Source: Rubellicoccus peritrichatus (lineage in GTDB: Bacteria > Verrucomicrobiota > Verrucomicrobiia > Opitutales > Cerasicoccaceae). From it: 64,000 nucleotides of DNA. The position numbers were made by a program, and so were the translations under genes. Location: positions 4,645,001-4,709,000 of the forward strand of contig NZ_CP136920.1 in assembly GCF_033100135.1 (NCBI RefSeq), given 5' to 3'. Below the pieces are notes generated by a model that was not told the origin of the DNA, ran no database searches, and was given only the letters and a program-made list of their open reading frames with translations. Below are positions 27,044 to 34,998 of this stretch, in pieces (position 1 is the first letter of the stretch; every line of letters begins with the position of its first letter).

Positions 27044-29419
27044 TTACTTGATACCCGCTCTTGCCCGACGAAAATCAAGAGGTTTGACGCCTATCCGTGC
27101 TTTAAATACCCGGGTAAGATAGTTGCTGTTATTGAATCCGACTATTTCAGCAATTTCTCCTACAGTATAGTCGCTAAGGATTAAAAGCCTTTGTATTTCA
27201 TTGATCCTCATTGATTCCAGATAGGCTTTGGGGCTGGTGTTCAATGTGCCTTTAAACTCATATTCCATCGCACGGCGGCTGATATTACTAGCTTCTGCGA
27301 TCTCTTTGCTACTAATCGGGGACTCCAGATTTTCCTGCATGAATTGAATGGCTCTATGAAGGGCTTGATTGTCCGTTGCCACCTGGCACGTGCTTTTTTT
27401 CTCCGCGATGAATCGCGGCAAGAAGCTTATGGTTCCGAAAGGTGGTTTCATTTTTCCTTGAATCATATCGACCAGTGACTCCATTGCCGTATAGCCAATA
27501 GCTTTAAAATCGACATCAATACTACTGATTGAGGGGCGCGCCAGCTGATTGAACAATTCGTCGTTATCAACTCCAAGCACTGCAATATCTCCTGGAACAG
27601 AAATCCCCATTCGGCTACAGGCTATCGTGATAAAAACAGCTAACTGATCACTGAACGCTAGTATTGCCGTATGTTTCGGTAGTTGTTTTAGCCAGTTTGC
27701 AAGATCGTTTAAATCTTTGTAGACCTTCCGATGAATTGTCTCTTCACTGATTCCCTGGTCTAATAACTCGTTTTTGTAGCCGATATAACGATCCTTCTTT
27801 CGAGTGTCGACAATGCTATTGTCTAGATCCGTATCCGCTCCGAAAAACTCACAATATGCAAAGCATCTATAGCCTTTGAATAGAAAGTGTTTTGCGGCCA
27901 GAGCCCCGACGTATTGATTATCGATACCGACTGTTAATGACATGGGAGCATCGCGACTATGGTCTAAGCAAACAACTGGTTTATTTGCTAAAAGCTCTGC
28001 GGGAATGCTTGCATTGGGTAGGACAAGAAAACCGTCATAAGATTCAAAAAATGTTTGTCTCGATTTTTTGAGGCCCAAGCTGGGACCTGAAGAAGGCGTT
28101 CCATCATTGAGTGCAATACGCACATCCTCATGGGAATTTATATAGAGTTCTACGCCAAATAAAACCTCACGCGCTGCCTGATGCATCAAGCCACTTAGAA
28201 TACAAACGGAGAGTTGGTTTGAATTCCGGTCAGATACCGGATTCTGAACGGACCAATTTCTTTTTCCATGGAACACTTCACGGTATTGCTGAGGATTCAT
28301 CTCAGTGAAGCGTTTGAATTGCTTACGCAGATTACCCACTACTTGATCGAGTGATTCAGCGATTTGCTCAAAGCTTTTATTAGTGTCACGTAAGAGGCGT
28401 TTTGCTCGGCGTACTCTTTCTGAGATGATTGTGTCTTGTATCGTTTTGTCTGTATTCTTTCGAAATGCAGCCTCTAGTTTGCGTAAACTGATGTTGGATT
28501 TTTCTGCCAACAAGGTCGGTGTGAGTTCATCGACTGGAAGCTTTTCAATCAAATCCAGGCACGGGCGAACAACTGCATGCTCGCATGAGCTAGTCCCGGT
28601 CGACTCCCTTCTATACGCCTTAGGTGTCATGGAGTTATTTAGGTCATGCGGTAATCCTGGGTATCGAATACGTTCCAGTAGCAGATGCATACCTTCATAG
28701 CCTATGGATTCAGCTCTGGAATCGATACTGGTTATATGCGGCTGGTTAAGCACACAAAGTAATCGATCGTTATCGACGCCTACGATAGACACTTCGTTTG
28801 GAATTTGAATGCCTTCTCTCTCACATGCTTCTGATACCAATAAGGCCCCAAGATCGTTATAAGCAAAGATACCCGCAGGTTTAACAAGTTTGCTTATCCA
28901 CGCTCTCAAACTTTCGAAATCTCCTGGCCGGTGTACTTCGAAATGCGAATTGATGAGCGGGCTGATCGACTCGGTTATCTTTTTCTTATAGGCAAGGAGA
29001 CGGTGGTCGCTACGCAATGAACAACTCTTACGGAACATTCTCGATCCGTCGTAGTAAGCGAAGGTAACGACTCCAAGATCAAGCAACAACTCGGCTGCTA
29101 ACTCTCCAATCAATTCGTGTCGTACTTGAAGATCGTAGGGCGCTTGTCCTTTTATTTCTTTGCCTAAACAAATGAGTGGATAATTGGGATCAATCGAGCC
29201 TAGTTTGGCATCATCTACACAAGTGATCACTCCATCGAAATCATTGAAATCCTCCTGTTTGTAAAAACATGCGCAATCGAGTAATTTAAGTAAAACATTG
29301 GGATGATAGTCTCGGATATATCTAGCCGCACCACGCAAAAGATTACGGCCATGAGCAAGCTGCGGATACACGATCATGCCAATGCGCAATGCAGATGGAT
29401 TACGTTCTGATGAAGACAA
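27044..29419 (-). CDS. Tandem-fused XylR-like regulator: two sugar-sensor/AraC-HTH modules
   Basis: A 791-residue protein with the order sensor 1 (about 11-272, LacI/XylR-type periplasmic-binding fold: IFAYNDLGALLVSEACEREG, VSIVGVDNDRLLCVLNQPHI), AraC HTH 1 (285-382), sensor 2 (403-673: ILAFSDQLAVFITIACSRMG, IAVLGVDNDELFNQLARPSI) and AraC HTH 2 (685-785: SSKEIAEASNISRRAMEYEF, TVGEIAEIVGFNNSNYLTRV). Each half equals a full XylR-type regulator of about 390 residues. The halves are clearly related but strongly diverged. The start is TTG at 29419; an in-frame stop lies 12 codons upstream and no ATG precedes the first beta-strand. The leader carries a 29-bp tandem duplication. Likely targets are the flanking sugar genes. 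Confidence 0.92.
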   Translation of the reverse strand: MSSSERNPSALRIGMIVYPQLAHGRNLLRGAARYIRDYHPNVLLKLLDCACFYKQEDFNDFDGVITCVDDAKLGSIDPNYPLICLGKEIKGQAPYDLQVRHELIGELAAELLLDLGVVTFAYYDGSRMFRKSCSLRSDHRLLAYKKKITESISPLINSHFEVHRPGDFESLRAWISKLVKPAGIFAYNDLGALLVSEACEREGIQIPNEVSIVGVDNDRLLCVLNQPHITSIDSRAESIGYEGMHLLLERIRYPGLPHDLNNSMTPKAYRRESTGTSSCEHAVVRPCLDLIEKLPVDELTPTLLAEKSNISLRKLEAAFRKNTDKTIQDTIISERVRRAKRLLRDTNKSFEQIAESLDQVVGNLRKQFKRFTEMNPQQYREVFHGKRNWSVQNPVSDRNSNQLSVCILSGLMHQAAREVLFGVELYINSHEDVRIALNDGTPSSGPSLGLKKSRQTFFESYDGFLVLPNASIPAELLANKPVVCLDHSRDAPMSLTVGIDNQYVGALAAKHFLFKGYRCFAYCEFFGADTDLDNSIVDTRKKDRYIGYKNELLDQGISEETIHRKVYKDLNDLANWLKQLPKHTAILAFSDQLAVFITIACSRMGISVPGDIAVLGVDNDELFNQLARPSISSIDVDFKAIGYTAMESLVDMIQGKMKPPFGTISFLPRFIAEKKSTCQVATDNQALHRAIQFMQENLESPISSKEIAEASNISRRAMEYEFKGTLNTSPKAYLESMRINEIQRLLILSDYTVGEIAEIVGFNNSNYLTRVFKARIGVKPLDFRRARAGIK

Positions 29420-29461
29420 TGGACTACCGGATGTTCTGATGAAGACAATGAACTACTGGAC
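29404..29461. repeat. 29-bp tandem duplication over the regulator start codon
   Basis: Two adjacent units (29404-29432 and 29433-29461) both begin GTTCTGATGAAGACAATG and differ at a few positions near the right end. The first unit contains the TTG start codon (29417-29419, minus strand) of the double regulator; the second carries an identical TTG in another frame. Confidence 0.8.
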
Positions 29462-29781
29462 CTTTATTTATTTCAATAACAATTTATAATTTACGGTTCG
29501 TCTATTGTTGATATCCTTGATACTCTACAATACAGCTAGCCTCCAAGCAGGCTCAAATGATTTTAGTAAGTCATTTGCTATCAGCCGTTAACGGCATTCG
29601 ATTTCTCACCTTCGAAAAAGACAATTGAAGGTCCCTAACGACAATGGAAATTACGATGGCCAATAGTAATAGACTGAAAACGATAATTGGTCCGGTTCTG
29701 CTGCGCAGACAGGTCTTGTCGATCATCGGCTTCGGCCCTGTACCATACCACGCTCAAGGGCCGCATCCAAGCCATCCTTCC

Positions 29782-29976
29782 TTATAGCATGCGTTGCAAC
29801 GATTCACTGTCGTCACACCCCACGCCGTAACTCTCGGCTATCAGACTCACGGGATTATCCGTCGAAAACACCATCTTCAGCACTGCTAAACGAGTCTGTT
29901 TCCAGTCTGGATTGTTCTTCTTCAACAGCCTTTTGATCTTACGGCGGTCTGCTGCGTCACCGATTCGTCGTCTCAT
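29782..29976 (-). pseudogene. Transposase N-terminal relic (IS630-like)
   Basis: A 64-codon frame encoding a basic helix-rich N-terminus (RRKIKRLLKKNNPDWKQTRL) followed by a helix-turn-helix-like stretch (DNPVSLIAESYGVG), then premature termination. The pattern matches the start of IS630-type transposases, in which the DDE catalytic part should follow; it is missing here. The rest of the gap from 29420 to 30035 shows no gene. It is taken as a decayed insertion element. Confidence 0.45.
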
Positions 29977-30034
29977 TTAGACAACATGACAGCATTGTAT
30001 ATAAATACCAGTATCGGATCGAATTTGTATTATG

Positions 30035-30069
30035 CAAAAAAAGCCCGTCGGAGTTAGGGACGGGCTTTT
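30035..30069 (-). terminator. Strong intrinsic terminator of the FucP-like gene
   Basis: A perfect 11-bp inverted repeat AAAAGCCCGTC / GACGGGCTTTT (30039-30049 and 30059-30069) with a 9-base loop. On the minus strand it is followed by a run of T residues. It lies 20 bp after the stop of the leftward permease gene. Confidence 0.93.
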
Positions 30070-30089
30070 GTTAAAGTTGCGGAATTGTT

Positions 30090-31589
30090 CTAGGCTTCGC
30101 TATAGTCCTTGTCGTGAGAGAGCATGCAGCGGAGGCCGTAGGCGGCGATCAGCACGAAGCAACCGACGGGCAGCCAGAAGGAGCTGCGGACGCCGTAGTC
30201 GGTGATCAGACCGCCTTGCAGCTTGGTGAGCACCGCGCCACCGACGATGGACATGATCAGGAAGGCGGAGCCGAGCTTGGCTTCCTCGATCTTGAGACCC
30301 TTCAGGGCGATGCCGTAGATGGTCGGGAACATAAGGGACATGCAACCGGATATGGCGACGAGGGACCAAAGGCCAGTTTGGCCCGGCAGGTAGATCGCAC
30401 CGATGGTGAAGGCCATACCGCCGAGCGAGAAGGCGAAGAGCATGACGCTTGGGCGGATAAAGCGCATCAGGAAAGTACAGATGAAACGACCGCTCACAAA
30501 GATAATCATCGCGATGATATTATAGCCCTGTGCTTCAGAGAGGCTTAGGCCGACTTCGGTCATGCCGTAGTGGATGACGAAGGTCCAGCACATGATCTGC
30601 GCACCGACGTAGAAGAGCTGTGCAAACACACCTTCGATGAAGCGCGCGCGCTTGAGCAGGTGACCGAGGATATCAAAGAAGGGGCCATCCTTGGTGCCGT
30701 CTTCGTGCTTGAAGCTCGGCATCTTGGTGAAGGCAAAGATCATGAAGAAGGTGAAGACCACAGCGGCAATCACCATGTAGGGGCCGCGGACGTTGCCGAG
30801 GTCTGTTTGCTGTAGTTCGTTGAACTGCTCTGGATCGCTGGCGCGGATGGCCTTCATGACGTTCGGCACCGAGCTGTCTAGTGCACCTGAGGTGTTCATG
30901 AAGTCGGGGAGACCTTCGGGGTAAAGGGTAACAGTGTGGCCGTCCTTGAGGGTGGCATTGCCATTGGCCAAGGCGATCTCGACGATCCATTCCTGGCTTG
31001 GCTCTTCGCCGACAGCGAGGTATTGGGTGTATTCGACGTTCCCCTCGCTGATCTCAGCGCGAATTTTGGTGACTTCGAGGCTCGGTGCGAGCACGACGGA
31101 GGCGACGGTCATACCGATCAAGGAGCCGATCGGGTTGAAAGACTGGGCGAGGTTGAGGCGCTGGGTGGCGGTTTCTTGTGGCCCCATCGCGAGGATGTAG
31201 GGGTTGCAGGCCGTTTCGAGGAAGGCCAGGCCGTAGGTGATCACATACGAGGCCAGGCAGAAGAGCGCGAATTGCGCCATGAGGCTGGCTGGGATGGTGA
31301 TGAGGGCACCAATCGCGTAGAGCGCGAGCCCCATCATGATGGCCGCCTTGTAGGAGAACTTGCGGATGAAGAACACCGCCGGAAGCGCCATGCAGAAGTA
31401 GCCGGTGTAAAAAGCGAACTGCAGCCAAGAGGCTTGCGAGGTGGTGATGATGAACACCTGCTCGAACACTTTGACCAGCGGATTGGTAAAGTCGTTTGCA
31501 AAGCCCCAGAGCGAGAAGCAGCAGGTGGTGAGAATGAAGGCGAGCAGATATTGCTTCGGGACGATGGGGATCTTAGAATTTGAACTCAT
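30090..31589 (-). CDS. FucP-like MFS sugar:proton symporter
   Basis: A 499-residue permease of the FHS/FucP branch of the MFS. YLLAFILTTCCFSLWGFAND and FLETACNPYI are hallmarks of L-fucose/glucose-galactose symporters. About twelve membrane segments are visible. Between the first and second halves, residues about 170-268 form a loop of roughly 100 residues, about twice that of E. coli FucP as I recall it. The gene is visibly richer in G and C than its neighbours (around 60% or more in sampled lines), so long shadow frames appear on the other strand; this suggests transfer or different codon selection. With the GH95-like gene nearby it likely imports L-fucose or a similar sugar. Confidence 0.88.
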   Translation of the reverse strand: MSSNSKIPIVPKQYLLAFILTTCCFSLWGFANDFTNPLVKVFEQVFIITTSQASWLQFAFYTGYFCMALPAVFFIRKFSYKAAIMMGLALYAIGALITIPASLMAQFALFCLASYVITYGLAFLETACNPYILAMGPQETATQRLNLAQSFNPIGSLIGMTVASVVLAPSLEVTKIRAEISEGNVEYTQYLAVGEEPSQEWIVEIALANGNATLKDGHTVTLYPEGLPDFMNTSGALDSSVPNVMKAIRASDPEQFNELQQTDLGNVRGPYMVIAAVVFTFFMIFAFTKMPSFKHEDGTKDGPFFDILGHLLKRARFIEGVFAQLFYVGAQIMCWTFVIHYGMTEVGLSLSEAQGYNIIAMIIFVSGRFICTFLMRFIRPSVMLFAFSLGGMAFTIGAIYLPGQTGLWSLVAISGCMSLMFPTIYGIALKGLKIEEAKLGSAFLIMSIVGGAVLTKLQGGLITDYGVRSSFWLPVGCFVLIAAYGLRCMLSHDKDYSEA

Positions 31590-31761
31590 GGGGGGGAAAA
31601 TCGGTTTTCTTTTATAGAGTGACGCCTACACAGCAACCACGACTCTCGCTTCTGAAGCCGAACTTAGTAGTTCCCTCCACAGCTTTTCGACCAAGTGAGA
31701 TGGAGGTGTACTCGTTGAAAAGAGATAGGTTTGCCTCGCCCTCATCAACAACAATAGAACA

Positions 31762-34700
31762 CTAACAAGGTGCTTTTTCATTTGATAGTACCTTCAGTCC
31801 TTTTTCAGCTAAGTTTATTAGTCGACTCATTTCATTAGTCTGCACCGCGTTGAGATCCTCTTCGAACACAAGAAGAAGTGGTAGCGATGTAGCAAAATAA
31901 TCGATACGTGCAGGTTCACTAAGTTGTTTTTCTGCGAAACGCTTTAATCCTTCGAACACAGTCAGCCCCTCATCGAGGCGATCTAGCTCAACAAGTGACA
32001 ACCCTCGGTAATAGGACAACTCGGAGTATTCAGTCACGGTCATCGCCTCAAAATCTCCGGCCTCTTCTGCACTCATCGTGAAGCTGGCAACCGCCTCCGT
32101 TTCGCGGCCTAAGGCACGAAGTGCTTTACCGATCCAATAGCTAACATCTGCTTTGGCTTGAAGTAGGTGATACGACTCACCGAGGTTCTCCGGCGGCTGC
32201 ATCGCCTGTTCAAAATGTTCGAGTGCAGTAGAACTCTCGCCAGCTACCAATGCCTGCTGACCGAGGAGCAAGTGTGCACGAGCAAATTGTTTCAGTACTT
32301 TACCTTCGCCACCCTCCCATGGGTGAAAACGGCGACTGCAGAGCCACTCCAGAGCCTTTTCAGGCGCACCTGTTTCGTTATACAATGTGGCTAGCGAGAC
32401 CGCGCAGTCATCGCGTTGCTCCACTAGATCCATTCTAGATAGCAGGTCACTCAGTCGCTCTGTAGCCGGTTCGCACAATTTTTCGCGAAGCTGGTCAAAC
32501 TCAGCAAAAATTCGGGCGTCGTCAGGATCGAACTCCAATGCTTCCTGATAAGCTAGACGAGCCGCCTCTGCATCGGAACGCACGTTCCAATAGGCAATAC
32601 CAAGATTACGCTTAACCGTTGCAAAAGGAGAAACGAACTCCCAGGTCGCAATCGCATCCTCGTGACGCTTGCGATCAAAGTAATAGTTGCCCAATGCATA
32701 GGAGGCATTGCCATCAGAGCGTGACTGACTCAACGCCCACTCAAGGACAACCTGATCCTGCAAACGCGACGGAAAAAAGTAATCGGGATCAAGCGCGCGC
32801 GCTTTCTGCAACAGCTCCGCATCGTTCCTTAGCCACGCAAGTGCATAGTGCGTGAGTTGAGATGTACTTAAGGGATTCGGAACAGCCACTTCTGTGACAT
32901 CAGAATTGTGATGCAGCTCCAACAAGTCAGCCGCTTTAGCTGTAAATCCGGTTTCTGCATAATCGTAGACGATATCCAGAACTGTCTGCGCGTCGTTACG
33001 GCTCTTCTCTAGAAAACCTTCGACATCGCCCAATTCATAACGGGCCCAGTGGTCCAAGGGATCAACCTGCAACAAAGCCTCAAGCACGGACTGCCATTCG
33101 TCACCCATTTCACGAAGGATCATTGCTTTGAGAATATGCGCCTTATTGTTCTGGCGGTTCGTTTCCAGCGATGCTTCGCAGTGCTCTAATGCAGTTGCCC
33201 AATCCTCTTTTCTACAATCAAGCGCAGCGAGCTCGTAAAACGCGGCAGCCCGCCATTCGTAATTCCAGGTTGCCTTGTAGAACGCAGCATAGGCCTCCGC
33301 AAACCGACCCTGATAGCGACGAACCAAACCTAGAAAATAGTGGGCTTCCCCTGTGCAGGGGTTCGGATGCCGGTGAGTAAGCCGCTGAATTGCGTTCACC
33401 AGATGTGCGGCGGCCTCTTCGAACAAGCCCTGAGTCAACTTGCGGCGGCCATAAGCGATGTTCGTCCGGGCATCCATCGGGTCACGCTTGAGCACCTCGT
33501 CCCAATAAAGTTCAGGATAGCGCGTCGGGTGGCGATATTGCTCCAGATGTTCTGCGGTCAGATATAACTCCTCGATCGTTTCGATTGCCTCTGGAAGTGG
33601 CGGTTCAGTCGCGACATCGCGGTTGCGCTCGAGTTTGGAAACATCAACCGGACGATAGGTAATGATATTCTCAATACGCAATTCGAGCGCTTCAATGTCA
33701 TCACCTTGAAATGTGATCTCCTTATTCTGCCATGGCTGATCGGGAGATAGGTCCACGACTTCGTCGAGTACAACCTTATCACCATTTGTCAGCACAATGC
33801 GCGCACCCTCCATCTTCCTCGAAACAACCGCCCCCAGATCCATGCGCCGGTCTTCGTTTACCACTAAACGCAGAGCTGCTTCTTCGTTGGCATTCTGGAC
33901 AGGACCAATCTTCTTATAAGGCCACCAGTATTGAGAGAAGGTCTTCGTCTCGTAGGGCAGCAAGTAGGTGAAATCCGGTTGATTATCGGTATAAACGCCA
34001 GCCATCAGCTCTACGTAAGGCGCAGGACGCCCGGTCTGACCAATACGGTCCGTCAACTCACGATCCCAGGCCCAACCGAACTCATGATTGCCCCATGTCC
34101 ATTGCTTTTTGCCGGGTGATACATGCTTGTTTGCGACGTGGATAAAACCGCCTTCAGCGTCGTAGTCATAACCACCAAAGAAGCTAAAGTCAGAATCACA
34201 TACCATGTAGCTGGTCGGCACAGGGAGATTCTTATAACGGCTGATATCGTTGGCTCCATCTCTGGAAGCATAATCAACACCGTAGTAGCGATTCATCGCG
34301 ATTGGAAACGAGCTCTGTGCCCGCACCGCATGATCGGCAACATAATGAACATCCGGCGGGAAGAAGCTCTGAAAGTTATCGTGCACTTCAGCAGCCACAT
34401 TAGCCCACCACAGAAAAGTATGTGTCAGAGCGGTGCGGTTATAGAGACGAGCCCTTAATTCAACCAAAGCACTGTCGGGCTTGAGACAGATACCGTGCAT
34501 TCCTTTAAGGCGATTGAGCGGATCATGCTCCGACATCCAAACAATCTTAGTGCCGTCTTCCTGCTCCTCGATATGCGTGTCTGTCGGCATGTAGGTTCCG
34601 GGACGATGGTGCTGCGGCCAGTTAAATTCAACGCCGCCCGATATCCATGGCCCGGCAAGCCCAACTAGCGCCGGTTTGATTTCCTCCTGACGGTAGAAGA

Positions 34701-34977
34701 AATCATAGTCGTTATTGACCTTATCTTGTCCCAGAAAGATACGCCCACCGATTTCTGGCAGTATCACTAAGCGGACAAAGTCATTCTCCAAATGAACCGA
34801 ATCGTAGTCCTGCGGCTCCGGCGTATCATAGACCTTATCGATGAAAGGAACTGGATACACTTTCCCGCAGGACCCTTGATAAACCCGCTTCTCAAAAAAG
34901 AGCGGATTTTTCTCCGGCTTGCCCAGTCCGTAAGTCGGAATGGGCAAGGGTTTTCGTGTGACGTCTATTGAGCTCAA
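31762..34977 (-). CDS. DUF5107/TPR protein of sugar-utilisation loci
   Basis: A 1071-residue cytoplasmic protein. The N-terminal 370 residues match DUF5107, a galactose-mutarotase-like beta-sandwich (LENDFVRLVILPEIGGRIFL, GGVEFNWPQHHRPGTYMP, NRTALTHTFLWWANVAAEVH). The C-terminal half is a tetratricopeptide-type solenoid (AHYFLGLVRRYQGRFAEAYA, ALGNYYFDRKRHEDAIATWE). DUF5107-TPR proteins recur in bacterial sugar loci with unknown reaction. The start is TTG at 34977, 19 bp after the GH95-like stop and in the same frame as that gene, so no upstream start is possible. It is co-transcribed with the fucosidase. Confidence 0.85.
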   Translation of the reverse strand: MSSIDVTRKPLPIPTYGLGKPEKNPLFFEKRVYQGSCGKVYPVPFIDKVYDTPEPQDYDSVHLENDFVRLVILPEIGGRIFLGQDKVNNDYDFFYRQEEIKPALVGLAGPWISGGVEFNWPQHHRPGTYMPTDTHIEEQEDGTKIVWMSEHDPLNRLKGMHGICLKPDSALVELRARLYNRTALTHTFLWWANVAAEVHDNFQSFFPPDVHYVADHAVRAQSSFPIAMNRYYGVDYASRDGANDISRYKNLPVPTSYMVCDSDFSFFGGYDYDAEGGFIHVANKHVSPGKKQWTWGNHEFGWAWDRELTDRIGQTGRPAPYVELMAGVYTDNQPDFTYLLPYETKTFSQYWWPYKKIGPVQNANEEAALRLVVNEDRRMDLGAVVSRKMEGARIVLTNGDKVVLDEVVDLSPDQPWQNKEITFQGDDIEALELRIENIITYRPVDVSKLERNRDVATEPPLPEAIETIEELYLTAEHLEQYRHPTRYPELYWDEVLKRDPMDARTNIAYGRRKLTQGLFEEAAAHLVNAIQRLTHRHPNPCTGEAHYFLGLVRRYQGRFAEAYAAFYKATWNYEWRAAAFYELAALDCRKEDWATALEHCEASLETNRQNNKAHILKAMILREMGDEWQSVLEALLQVDPLDHWARYELGDVEGFLEKSRNDAQTVLDIVYDYAETGFTAKAADLLELHHNSDVTEVAVPNPLSTSQLTHYALAWLRNDAELLQKARALDPDYFFPSRLQDQVVLEWALSQSRSDGNASYALGNYYFDRKRHEDAIATWEFVSPFATVKRNLGIAYWNVRSDAEAARLAYQEALEFDPDDARIFAEFDQLREKLCEPATERLSDLLSRMDLVEQRDDCAVSLATLYNETGAPEKALEWLCSRRFHPWEGGEGKVLKQFARAHLLLGQQALVAGESSTALEHFEQAMQPPENLGESYHLLQAKADVSYWIGKALRALGRETEAVASFTMSAEEAGDFEAMTVTEYSELSYYRGLSLVELDRLDEGLTVFEGLKRFAEKQLSEPARIDYFATSLPLLLVFEEDLNAVQTNEMSRLINLAEKGLKVLSNEKAPC

Positions 34978-34998
34978 GATTCTGGAACCTTTTGAAAT

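Noticed and set aside
30936-31583. Long plus-strand frame opposite the FucP-like permease
   Set aside because: The His/Asp/Glu/Gly-rich translation is the usual shadow of a GC-rich membrane-protein gene; the permease motifs on the other strand are unambiguous.
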